Source: SIG653 sp045577455
GTDB taxonomy: Bacteria; Bacillota; Clostridia; Oscillospirales; CAG-382
Direction: 5' to 3'
DNA length: 7,362 nt
Assembly (NCBI GenBank): GCA_045577455.1
Contig: JAZNIJ010000023.1
Location: forward strand, 1-7,362
Shown: in pieces, positions 1 to 5,239 of the stretch
How the letters are laid out: the number at the start of each line of letters is the position of its first letter
Numbering within the stretch: the first letter of the stretch is position 1
Position numbers and translations under genes: made by a program
Notes under the pieces: model-generated
Told to the model about the DNA's origin: nothing
Seen by the model: the letters and a program-made list of their open reading frames with translations, nothing else
The model's database searches: none

Positions 1-1
1 A

Positions 2-229
2 TATAATTCTGCAGTAAAAAATCTTATATGTGCAGGACGTTGCACATCTGTAACCGAAACTATGTGGGATATTATGCGTGTTATTCCTTGTTGTGCCGTA
101 ACAGGACAAGCGGCAGGAACCGCGGCAGCTATGACTGATGACTTTTCTGCACTCAATGTAAAAGAACTTCAGGAGGAACTAAAACGCAATGCTGTGGTTC
201 TTCATGAAAACGAAATTCTGAAAAAATAA
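2..229 (+). CDS. FAD-dependent oxidoreductase, C-terminal fragment
   Basis: Frame 2 is open from the window edge to TAA at 227-229 and encodes the last 75 residues of a longer protein; the start lies outside the window. The stretch NLICAGRCTSVTETMWDIMR followed by VIPCCAVTGQAAGTAAA matches the end of the FAD-dependent oxidoreductase family (FAD_oxidored type). There a 'N-L-hydrophobic-AGR-C-S' strand precedes a 'R-hydrophobic-P-x-C-x-x-x-GQAAGTAAA' helix that closes the FAD-binding fold. The final residues (DFSALNVKELQEELKRNAVV) are the usual helix of this family, 'd...ldv..LQ..L...gv.l'. In gut Clostridia such proteins are often found in carbohydrate-degradation loci, but the substrate cannot be read from this fragment. 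The family match is by eye from a short but diagnostic segment. Confidence 0.8.
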   Translation, partial: YNSAVKNLICAGRCTSVTETMWDIMRVIPCCAVTGQAAGTAAAMTDDFSALNVKELQEELKRNAVVLHENEILKK

Positions 230-254
230 TTTTTTGTCCCTGAACACTGTTCAT

Positions 255-475
255 TAGGACCTACTAACGAAACCCTAGTATCTATGCGGGTTTGCAGAGT
301 TGCGGTTCAATTTTATTTGCAATGAAAAATGCAAATAACAACTCAATTTCGAAAGGTGGTAGGTATTTATCGTAAATACTCATTGTGAGCGATGAGAAGT
401 TTTTTCGCTTACAAAAGAATAAAAACAAGTAAGTTTTTGTGCAGACTATAGTTTCTATAGTCTGCAATTTTTTTA
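255..475 (+). ncRNA. candidate structured noncoding RNA ending in an intrinsic terminator
   Basis: No convincing coding frame exists between the oxidoreductase and the gene at 568, but the stretch is dense in perfect helices. An 8-bp closing helix (259-266 with 357-364, one G-U) encloses two arms. Arm one is AAACCC 270-275 with GGGTTT 288-293. Arm two is GAGTTG 297-302 with CAACTC 339-344, topped by a 9-bp helix 313-321 with 330-338, leaving a one-sided bulge (303-312, CGGTTCAATT). Together these form a three-way junction. It is followed by hairpins 363-369/373-379 and 379-385/390-396, a possible CTTAC/GTAAG pairing (408-412/429-433), and the terminator at 440-474. Length of about 215 nt and an own terminator suggest a separate transcript and not a leader of the gene at 568. 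I cannot name the family. The clostridial raiA RNA class is a size-compatible candidate to test, but I do not recognise its consensus. No clear promoter is visible just upstream. Confidence 0.5.
440..474 (+). terminator. strong Rho-independent terminator
   Basis: TGCAGACTATAG (440-451) pairs perfectly with CTATAGTCTGCA (455-466) around a three-base loop, and a run of seven T follows at 468-474. The U-tract is on the + strand side only, so it ends rightward transcription. It most likely closes the structured RNA and isolates the gene at 568 from upstream transcription. Confidence 0.9.
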
Positions 476-487
476 CTTTTGAACAGT

Positions 488-516
488 TAAGATTAAAATA
501 CCATTCAGTATATCAT
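488..516 (+). promoter_or_regulatory. possible sigma-A promoter of the 568-1431 operon
   Basis: A TTAAGA element (488-493) is followed after 17 bases by TATCAT (511-516), 4/6 and 5/6 matches to the -35 and -10 consensus. It lies just after the terminator, where a new promoter is needed. In A+T-rich DNA such matches arise by chance, so this is a weak call. Confidence 0.3.
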
Positions 517-567
517 CTACCAACTATAGGTTAGATTGATAAAATAAATTTTAAGAGGTGTAAGAAC

Positions 568-1431
568 ATGAAAAAACTATTATCTATTATTTTGGTATTA
601 GGCATTATGATGTCGATGTGTACTTTTGTTTCAGCGGAAACAGATAAGGTAACTGTAACTCTTGACGGAGAAGAAGTAACATTCCCCGATGCACAGCCCT
701 TTGTTGACGTAAGAGACAGAACGTTGGTACCTATCCGTTTTGTTTCCGAAGCAATGGGAGCGAAGGTGGATTGGGAAAACGACACAAGAACTGTTGTAAT
801 CCAGAAGGACGAAGATAATATCCGTTATACAATCGGTCAGCCTATGGCTTACCTTAACGGAGAAATGCTTACTTTTGACTCCTACGGAATCTTAAAGGAG
901 AGCAGAACTTTCGTTCCATTAAGATTCATCGCAGAAATGCTTTCATGTGATGTTGATTGGAATGATTCAACAAAAACAGTTGTAATTAAGTCTGCAGGCG
1001 AAGCTGTTAAATTCCCTGAACCTCAGATTACAGTTCATTATCCTGAAAGCAAGGATGACAAGAGAATGTTCTGGATTACTCTTGATAACTACAGAGAGTT
1101 CCAGCGCAACTGTCCGTACTATGAATTTAAGATTGAATTCACAAACCCTGTAGAGTTTAATACATATGAACAGGATGAAGGTGCGATTAACGGTTGGCAG
1201 AAGTATGACAGAACAAACTTCTATCCGCTTACTGCATCGTATAACACTATTCTTTCGGTAGGCAGAGCCTTCTACACTACAAGAGCAAATAAAGCGACAT
1301 TTGTGCCGAAAGACGGAGACAAGCTTGAATTCAAGCTTACAGTGATCAGAAAGTGCAGTAATGAAACACGTGAATACACTTTCACGGAAACCCTTAAGCT
1401 TCCGTATCCTTTAATTGAAGTGGAGGAGTAA
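568..1431 (+). CDS. exported protein with copper amine oxidase N-terminal (stalk) domain
   Basis: This encodes a 287-residue exported protein. Residues 1-23 are a signal peptide (KK, hydrophobic core, cleavage after VSA). Two copies of the copper amine oxidase N-terminal-like motif follow. The first is at about 28-79, with PFVDVRDRTLVPIRFVSEAM then GAKVDW and a TRTVVI strand. The second is at about 92-141, with ESRTFVPLRFIAEML then DVDW and TKTVVI. In Clostridia this domain is a common building block of cell-surface proteins and does not imply amine oxidase activity; no catalytic amine oxidase domain is present. The C-terminal 140 residues form a beta-rich, Tyr/Phe-rich region that I do not recognise. 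AGAGGTG (554-560) lies 7 bases before the ATG. The next gene starts 3 bases after the stop, so the two are co-transcribed, and both products are exported. The likely role is an extracytoplasmic structural or binding protein; its ligand is unknown. Confidence 0.9.
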   Translation: MKKLLSIILVLGIMMSMCTFVSAETDKVTVTLDGEEVTFPDAQPFVDVRDRTLVPIRFVSEAMGAKVDWENDTRTVVIQKDEDNIRYTIGQPMAYLNGEMLTFDSYGILKESRTFVPLRFIAEMLSCDVDWNDSTKTVVIKSAGEAVKFPEPQITVHYPESKDDKRMFWITLDNYREFQRNCPYYEFKIEFTNPVEFNTYEQDEGAINGWQKYDRTNFYPLTASYNTILSVGRAFYTTRANKATFVPKDGDKLEFKLTVIRKCSNETREYTFTETLKLPYPLIEVEE

Positions 1432-1434
1432 TTT

Positions 1435-2049
1435 ATGAAAAATAAAATATTTAAGGTAATGGCTGTCATTATGGCAGCCATTTTTATTTTAGGTGCTATT
1501 TCAGTTTCAGCAGCGCCAAGTTATGTAAAAGTCAATAAGGATTACAAAAGAAAAGCTTTTGATGGGTATATACAAATTAAGCTAATTGATTCGAATGGTC
1601 AATCACAGATTTATAATGTTGCTCAAAAGGTTACATATAATGGCAAGAAGATTAAAAATATAGAAGAAATTGTCAATGATATTTCATATAACGGAAAATA
1701 TTGTTATGGGCTTGAAAATCTTCCTGAAGAGGAGATTTTCCGTTATACTCTCAATTCAAACGGAGAAATTTCTATGATTGATACCTACGAAGAACTGCTT
1801 GGAGACATGAATGACACTTTAATTAAACATAACGATAGTAAACTTTCAATGAAGTATTCGAAAGATGCTGGTATTCTTTCGGCGGATGACTCTTTGAAAT
1901 TTTATATGAAAGGTGACTCATTGGTGTATTCCTATTATACCGACATAGAGGAAAAAGAAGAATTTTGGAGAGTAGGGGTCTTTTTGTATTGTCTGCACAA
2001 ACTGGTGCAGTTCACCCGAAGGGGGTTTCTTCTTAACTTGATAATATAG
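1435..2049 (+). pseudogene. truncated exported protein, probably the N-terminus of an SLH-type surface protein
   Basis: The ATG is preceded 6 bases away by GGAGGAG (1422-1428), which lies inside the end of the upstream gene, indicating translational coupling. The product opens with a signal peptide (residues 1-26, KNKIFK, hydrophobic core, SVSA before AP). A hydrophilic Tyr/Asn/Glu-rich region of about 150 residues follows, of the kind seen in the non-SLH part of clostridial surface proteins. From about residue 177 (nt ~1963) the character changes: the last ~27 residues (cysteine, arginine, LLNLII) are read through the origin region of the inserted replicon and are not expected to be native. 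The ORF stops at TAG 2047-2049. An SLH-domain ending in the same reading frame number appears after the replicon at 2851-2997. This makes it likely, though not proven, that both are ends of one interrupted gene whose middle is gone. The short ORF could still be expressed and secreted. Confidence 0.7.
1994..2046 (+). other. double-strand origin (dso) of pC194/pUB110-type rolling-circle replication
   Basis: TTCTTAACTTGATAATA (2030-2046) differs at a single base from the nick region TTCTTATCTTGATAATA that I recall for pC194. By that family's rule Rep would cleave between G2040 and A2041. Immediately upstream are short competing hairpins: AACTG/CAGTT (2000-2004/2008-2012), TGCAC/GTGCA (1994-1998/2005-2009) and ACCC/GGGT (2014-2017/2023-2026). 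They are the sort of cruciform-forming sequence found next to such nick sites. The position upstream of rep also fits. Confidence 0.75.
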
Positions 2050-2101
2050 AAACAATTTACGCACTTAATTATTTCGAATGGTTAAAAGTATAAAAAATAT
2101 A

Positions 2102-2130
2102 TTGACAAAGTATAACTTATATATTAAAAT
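2102..2130 (+). promoter_or_regulatory. rep promoter
   Basis: A perfect TTGACA (2102-2107) and TAAAAT (2125-2130) are separated by 17 bases, the best sigma-A promoter in the window. Transcription would start near 2137, just before the first strand of the leader hairpins. Confidence 0.85.
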
Positions 2131-2139
2131 GTGGAAAAA

Positions 2140-2231
2140 GGGGTAAAAAAATACCCCTTCGCAATGGGGTGCGACCCATTACAAAAAAGGTTTATGTCAA
2201 AAGAAAACAATTCAAACAAGGGGTATTTTTT
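2140..2231 (+). promoter_or_regulatory. rep leader with mutually exclusive hairpins, attenuator-like
   Basis: GGGGTA (2140-2145) can pair with TACCCC (2152-2157). The same TACCCC, extended to AAAAAATACCCC (2146-2157), is perfectly complementary over 12 bases to GGGGTATTTTTT (2220-2231). ACCCC (2153-2157) can also pair with GGGGT (2166-2170), and AATGGG (2163-2168) with CCCATT (2175-2180). The distal GGGG overlaps the rep Shine-Dalgarno AAGGGG (2218-2223) and its T6 run ends at the base before the ATG. The long-range pairing would therefore hide the ribosome site or act as an intrinsic terminator, while the proximal hairpin would prevent it. This resembles copy-number control by transcriptional attenuation in other rolling-circle plasmids. 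A controlling antisense RNA is inferred only; I found no good promoter for one. Confidence 0.6.
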
Positions 2232-2851
2232 ATGTCTACAGAAAATTATATCACCGAAACGGGAAGAAGTCAAGAATACAAAATTTTACAAAAGGCATCA
2301 ATTAAGAAACAAGAGAACAAAGAGATTATATCTTGGCTTTATAAGATAGGAGAAGCGGAGCGGGCAAAACATTTAGAAGAGTGTGCGACATGGCTTGGGG
2401 TATCTACAATAAATGGTATTACGAAAGTAATCAAATCGAATTTCTGCAGGGAGCGGATATGTAAGATATGTGCATGGCGCAGACAAAGCAAATTTATTTC
2501 TCAAATGTTGCCAATTATAGAGATATTAAAAAGTAAGGGATATACTTTTATATTTGCGACACTTACCATGCAGAATTGCAAAAAAGACGAGTTATCTAAC
2601 AGTATAGATAATTTATTGCAAGGGTATCAATTGCTATCAAAAAGGCGGGAAATTCAAAGAAGTTGGAAGGGTATATGTAGAATTTAGAGATTACATACAA
2701 CGATTTAAACAATGATTTTCACCCGCATATACACATGTTAATTGCAGTAGATAAAAATTACAATAAGCATTATATATCACAAGAGAAATTATCTTCTTTA
2801 TGGCAAGAGTGTATTAAAACAGATTATATTCCTATTGTGGATATAAGATAA
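2232..2851 (+). pseudogene. rep: rolling-circle replication initiator Rep (Rep_1 family), frameshifted and C-terminally truncated
   Basis: Rep of this family nicks one plasmid strand at the dso and stays attached through a tyrosine. Start ATG 2232 has AAGGGG 8 bases upstream; a GTG at 2169 in frame is less likely because it lies within the leader hairpins. Residues 70-84 (NFCRERICKICAWRR) match the family's Cys-rich segment, and residues 106-115 (FIFATLTMQN) match motif I (FLTLTxxN). Frame 0 reads to SWKGICR (AGA 2679-2681). The family sequence then continues one base back in frame 2: NLEITYN followed by FHPHIHMLIAV, the His-rich metal-binding motif II. Restoring one A at 2681-2682 joins the two parts without any stop, so the TAG seen in frame 0 at 2685-2687 follows from the shift. 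The protein ends after PIVDIR at TAA 2849-2851, giving about 206 codons. The family's conserved segment with the catalytic tyrosine lies further on and is missing, so the product cannot be an active initiator even if the frame is repaired. Confidence 0.85.
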
Positions 2852-2997
2852 GTGAGTATGCTGTAGATGGAGTTGCATATTTCAGTCAAATAAATGTTAT
2901 AAATGGTTTTGTAGATGGTAGCTTTGGTCCGCTCAAAAATGCTACACGCGCAGAAGTGGCTATGGTATTTTATAAGTTCATAACAAGTGTTGAATAG
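2851..2997 (+). pseudogene. C-terminal end of an S-layer homology (SLH) domain protein
   Basis: Frame 1 encodes 48 residues ending in TAG 2995-2997. They read SEYAVDGVAYFSQINVINGF, then DGSFGP, then NATRAEVAMVFYKFI. This is the second half of an SLH domain, including the 'G-hydrophobic-I-x-G-x-DGxFxP' turn and the 'TRAE' motif that bind secondary cell-wall polymers. Clostridial surface proteins often end with an SLH repeat like this. There is no start codon or ribosome site; the sequence begins exactly where the Rep frame stops. It is probably the tail of the gene that begins at 1435, but it could come from another SLH gene. Confidence 0.75.
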
Positions 2998-3017
2998 CTT
3001 TAAAAATACTTATCAAT

Positions 3018-3052
3018 ATGCACACCATCAGTTATATACTTTTGGTGTGCAT
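3018..3052 (+). terminator. 10-bp perfect hairpin after the SLH tail, possible terminator
   Basis: ATGCACACCA (3018-3027) pairs perfectly with TGGTGTGCAT (3043-3052) around a 15-base loop. It follows the SLH stop codon by 20 bases, the usual place for a terminator. However, the sequence after it (TAATGATTG) is not a proper U-tract, so termination would be weak. The recognisable dehydrogenase coding sequence starts immediately after it, so the original terminator may have lost its tail at a rearrangement junction. Confidence 0.4.
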
Positions 3053-3054
3053 TA

Positions 3055-3375
3055 ATGATTGAGCGTACATTAAATTCGGCGTGTGGACTCTTAAAACGTG
3101 ATGAAGAAAGTATTAGAACACTTACCGAAGCACTTATAATTTTTGGTATTATGATGAGCTTTGCAGGATCATCAAGACCTGCATCCGATAGTGAACATCA
3201 TCTTTCGCATTTCTTTGAAATTGTAAGAATTATAAATGACGATGATTATTTTCCACATGGTATAGATGTTGCATATTCAACGATTGTGACAGCAAAACTT
3301 CGTGAGAAAATAATAAGTCCCCATATTCCAGATAAAATATATCGCATTAGTAGAGAAGAATATATTAAAAAATGA
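3055..3375 (+). pseudogene. egsA: sn-glycerol-1-phosphate dehydrogenase, middle part (N-terminus missing)
   Basis: The family (EgsA/AraM, an iron-containing-alcohol-dehydrogenase fold) reduces dihydroxyacetone phosphate to sn-glycerol 1-phosphate with NAD(P)H. This ORF shows the family's diagnostic helix and metal site: LTEALIIFGIMMSFAGSSRP then ASDSEHHLSHFFE (metal-ligand His cluster), followed by HG about 19 residues on. The homologous part begins at about the first codons, so the N-terminal ~200 residues with the nucleotide-binding half are absent. The family is usually about 390-420 residues. There is no Shine-Dalgarno sequence before ATG 3055, only the base of a hairpin. The frame ends at TGA 3373-3375, and the protein continues in the next frame from 3372. 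In Bacillus the gene (araM) lies with arabinose genes, which fits the sugar context here. As a whole it is a non-functional remnant. Confidence 0.85.
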
Positions 3376-3692
3376 ATGAAATATATAAATCCGTTGCTGA
3401 TGGATGCGTAAGATTGCAAGATAGATTGGAAAGTTATAGCCAAGATAAAATGTTGATATACAAAGAAAAAGAGGAACAACTCAAAACTATTTTATCGCAG
3501 ATGCCTTCTTCAGATGAAATAGAAAAGATACTTTCTCTCGTTGGATTGAATATGAATGAATTTTATAAATTATATGATGAAAAGAAAATACAAGATGCAA
3601 TTTTGTATGCAAAGGATTTGAAAGATCGCTATACTGTTCTCTGGTTATATTATGATATTTTCGGAGATGAATTGGCTGTAAATAAATATTGA
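3372..3692 (+). pseudogene. egsA: sn-glycerol-1-phosphate dehydrogenase, C-terminal part in shifted frame
   Basis: This continues the preceding dehydrogenase to its natural C-terminus. Landmarks are VADGCVRLQ, a charged coiled helix, PSSDEIEKILSLVGLNMNEF, then AKDLKDRYTVLWLYYDIFGD, the typical EgsA/AraM end. The split lies in ATT AAA AAA TGA: with seven instead of six A after ATT (3367-3372) the frame runs straight through as K-K-M-N-E-I-Y. The resulting ATGA overlap of stop and start looks like translational coupling, but is better explained as a by-product of the lost base. Both halves together give about 212 residues. Confidence 0.85.
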
Positions 3693-3714
3693 ATTTTTAA
3701 CGGCGTAGAAAATT

Positions 3715-4115
3715 ATGTATCCCAAAATTGGTATAAGACCGACAATTGACGGCCGAAGATGACCTCTTAAAGTAAGAGAATCTCTTAAAGATCAGACAAT
3801 GAATATGGCAAAATCGGCTTAAAAGTTGTTTGAAGAAAACCTTAAATATTCTGATGTGATACCCGTACAGATGGTAATTGCCGACCCTACAATCGGCAGA
3901 GCTGCTGATGCGGCTGCCTGTGCGGAAAAGTTTAAAATCGAGGGTGTAGAAATCACTCTTACGGTTACGCATTAGGAGTTATTCACTTTATAAACTCTGG
4001 TGCTTGTTATCTTGATGCAAACGGTGCTGCAAAGGACGAAAACGGCAACGGCGTTATGAAGCCTTGGTACGAAGTAACACAGGCAGACCAGGACACTATA
4101 ATTGAAAACACGTAG
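3715..4115 (+). pseudogene. fucI: L-fucose isomerase, internally deleted pseudogene (copy 1)
   Basis: L-fucose isomerase converts L-fucose to L-fuculose. From ATG 3715, frame 1 gives MYPKIGIRPTIDGRR, the FucI N-terminus, then TGA at 3760 (in place of Gly) and TAA at 3820 (in place of Lys). The frame continues through QTMNMAKS and AAACAEKF to LTVT. At about 3968 it jumps to frame 0 with LGVIHFINSGACYLDANGAA and GNGVMKPWYEVTQ. This corresponds to a FucI segment near residue 400 (compare HGIIHLINSG in E. coli FucI). Roughly 300 codons are therefore missing between, including the region that should hold the catalytic Glu and Asp. Sequence after TAG 4113-4115 no longer resembles FucI, so the last ~170 residues with the active-site His are also gone. 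No ribosome site precedes the ATG, in contrast to GGAGGG before copy 2. Confidence 0.88.
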
Positions 4116-4147
4116 ATGTTTTAAAAGATATAGAAGAGATCTGATGG

Positions 4148-4167
4148 TTTTGTTATGAATAACAAAA
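4148..4167. repeat. 20-bp near-perfect palindrome
   Basis: TTTTGTTAT (4148-4156) and ATAACAAAA (4159-4167) are exact reverse complements separated by GA. It lies in the 155-base stretch between the copy-1 fucI remnant and the DUF624 gene, where no intact gene is present. It could be an operator-type site or a leftover weak terminator; nothing else supports either role. Confidence 0.5.
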
Positions 4168-4261
4168 TTTAATTGGAAACAGCTGCCTTAGAATATGCAT
4201 AGCTAATCTTAAGATAATGCACCAAGAACATTTATATGACTTAATAGAGAAATGCGTATAG
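4163..4261 (+). pseudogene. possible C-terminal tail of an unidentified gene
   Basis: Frame 2 after a TAA at 4160-4162 reads QNLIGNSCLRICIANLKIMH, then QEHLYDLIEKCV, and stops at TAG 4259-4261. A strand of the type 'LRI-x-I-AN' followed by a helix ending in 'L-x-x-LIEK' is a common way for PLP-dependent (fold type I) enzymes to end, but 32 residues are too few to name a family. The stop codon abuts the AGGATGTG ribosome site of the following DUF624 start at 4270, the spacing expected within an operon. This is why I regard it as more than a chance ORF. Confidence 0.25.
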
Positions 4262-4269
4262 GATGTGAT

Positions 4270-4344
4270 ATGATGTTTTTTAGAAATTATTCTAAACCGG
4301 GAAAGGGCGTTGAAAAAGAGATCCAAATCTGCCAAGATACATGA
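4270..4344 (+). pseudogene. 5' part of the DUF624 gene, separated by a one-base frameshift
   Basis: Frame 1 from ATG 4270 (or 4273), preceded by AGGATGTG, reads MMFFRNYSKPGKGVEK. This matches the usual beginning of clostridial DUF624 proteins (an 'FF-x-YSKPG-x-GV-x-K' segment). It then runs into a stop at TGA 4342-4344. Stepping back one base within the A5 run 4313-4317 gives RDPNLPRYMIYFEIL, which leads straight into the downstream ORF. A six-A run would restore one continuous gene. Confidence 0.75.
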
Positions 4345-5090
4345 TTTATTTTGAAATACTTCCACGTTATTTATGGAGACTGTTTAAGTTGAATCTTTTG
4401 TATTTGTTGGCATTATTGCCTTTTTTTGTAGTGACTATGATTGTTATGGATTTGGTGTCCCGGCAAATTGTGATCCGTATAATAAGCAATTTGTCTGTTG
4501 ATACATTTATAAGATATGATTTTTTGATTAATAGCATATTAAGTTTTTTGTTTACTGTTTTTTTGGGACAGGGACCAATAACCGCAGGAATGACATACAT
4601 AGTGAGGGAATTTGGAAACGAAAAACCATGTTGGCTTATCAGTGATTTTTTTGAAAGAATCAAATTGAATTTCAAACAAGGAATGATCGTGTGGTTTTTT
4701 GATTTGATTATTGTGTGTGGTGGAACTATTGCAGTTTTATCTTGTTTTGTATTGAAAAAATATTTGTTTGCCAACATAATGATTATCAATATTATGATAT
4801 ACATTTTAGCCCACATTTATATTTATCAGATAATGATAACATATAAATTGAAATCAAGACATATTTTCAAGAATGCGATTTTGCTAGTGCTTAGTAAATT
4901 ACCACAAAGTATCTTGTTTTTAATGTCTTTGTTATTTGTTTATGTGGTGTTGCCGATTTTGGTAACTTTATATGGTAATGGCATTCTATTTACAATAATA
5001 ATTATAATTGAAATTGCTTTTATGCCTGCCTTAACTGCTTTTACAGTAAATTTTTGTATTTATCCGATTTTAAAAAAGTTATGCGAGTGA
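4341..5090 (+). CDS. DUF624 (YesL-like) integral membrane protein
   Basis: The open frame from ATG 4341 gives 249 residues with about five or six hydrophobic segments (about 17-37, 62-82, 114-136, 141-164, 189-209, 214-236). The central signature GQGPITAGMTYIVREF followed by SDFFERIKLNFKQG is typical of DUF624. These are small polytopic membrane proteins often encoded next to sugar ABC transporters and polysaccharide-utilisation genes in Firmicutes; their biochemical role is not established. ATG 4341 has no Shine-Dalgarno sequence, and family-like sequence continues upstream in this frame (KRDPNLPRY) and then in frame 1 from 4270. The true start is therefore 4270 and the gene carries a one-base frameshift. 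If the shift is real, the ~24 N-terminal cytoplasmic residues are lost and translation may be poor; if it is an error, the gene is intact at about 273 residues. The DNA is more A+T-rich than rhaA, as expected for membrane segments. Confidence 0.85.
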   Translation: MIYFEILPRYLWRLFKLNLLYLLALLPFFVVTMIVMDLVSRQIVIRIISNLSVDTFIRYDFLINSILSFLFTVFLGQGPITAGMTYIVREFGNEKPCWLISDFFERIKLNFKQGMIVWFFDLIIVCGGTIAVLSCFVLKKYLFANIMIINIMIYILAHIYIYQIMITYKLKSRHIFKNAILLVLSKLPQSILFLMSLLFVYVVLPILVTLYGNGILFTIIIIIEIAFMPALTAFTVNFCIYPILKKLCE

Positions 5091-5104
5091 GAAAAATATA
5101 TAAG

Positions 5105-5144
5105 TTAACTTTGGAGTTAAGCAACCTGAAAAGGTGAGCTTTTC
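5105..5144 (+). other. two small hairpins downstream of DUF624
   Basis: TTAACT/AGTTAA (5105-5110/5115-5120) and GAAAAG/CTTTTC (5128-5133/5139-5144) each form a 6-bp stem directly after the DUF624 stop. Neither has a following U-tract, so they are not convincing terminators. Confidence 0.35.
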
Positions 5145-5150
5145 ATACAG

Positions 5151-5239
5151 GAAAGAATCTGCGTGTTTTGTTTGTTCAAATTGAAGTTTTTCCACCCTTT
5201 TTTCATTATAGAAGAAATTGAAGATGCGCAGATTCTTTC
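5151..5239. repeat. 13-bp perfect inverted repeat bracketing the rhaA promoter region
   Basis: GAAAGAATCTGCG (5151-5163) is the exact reverse complement of CGCAGATTCTTTC (5227-5239), with 63 bases between. The putative rhaA promoter falls inside the interval. Center-to-center spacing is 76 bp, about seven helical turns, which would place two half-sites on the same DNA face. Two operator sites for a sugar-responsive regulator, a long RNA stem from read-through transcription, or the ends of a tiny element are all possible. Confidence 0.6.
5181..5209 (+). promoter_or_regulatory. putative rhaA promoter
   Basis: TTGAAG (5181-5186) is followed after 17 bases by CATTAT (5204-5209), each a 4/6 match to consensus; transcription would start near 5216. 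It sits between the two arms of the 13-bp inverted repeat, consistent with a regulated rather than a strong promoter. Confidence 0.4.

Larger units (their letters stand above)
1970..2851 (+). mobile_element. remnant of an integrated pC194/pUB110-type rolling-circle replicon
   Basis: The segment carries, in the order of a small rolling-circle plasmid, a double-strand origin (2029-2046), a consensus promoter (2102-2130), a structured leader (2140-2231) and a Rep gene (2232-2851). On its left the coding sequence of an exported protein breaks off at about 1963-1975. On its right the rep frame ends abruptly at 2851, where SLH-domain coding sequence begins. Boundaries are judged only from where homology changes. 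I see no terminal inverted repeats or convincing target-site duplication. Rep lacks its C-terminal part, so the right end was probably lost by deletion after integration. A transposon-like insertion by rolling-circle Rep activity or capture by illegitimate recombination are both possible. Confidence 0.7.

Noticed and set aside
242..252. GAACA-C-TGTTC inverted repeat as terminator of the oxidoreductase gene
   Set aside because: The stem is only 5 bp with a one-base loop and no T run follows.
2131..2349. A 72-codon frame starting with GTG, possibly a leader peptide for rep attenuation
   Set aside because: The predicted transcription start is near 2137, after this GTG. There is no ribosome site, and most of the frame overlaps rep in another frame.
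4367..4816. A 149-codon open frame on the minus strand
   Set aside because: It lies wholly opposite the DUF624 membrane protein, has no ribosome site or recognisable domain, and is a shadow of the A+T-rich hydrophobic coding sequence.
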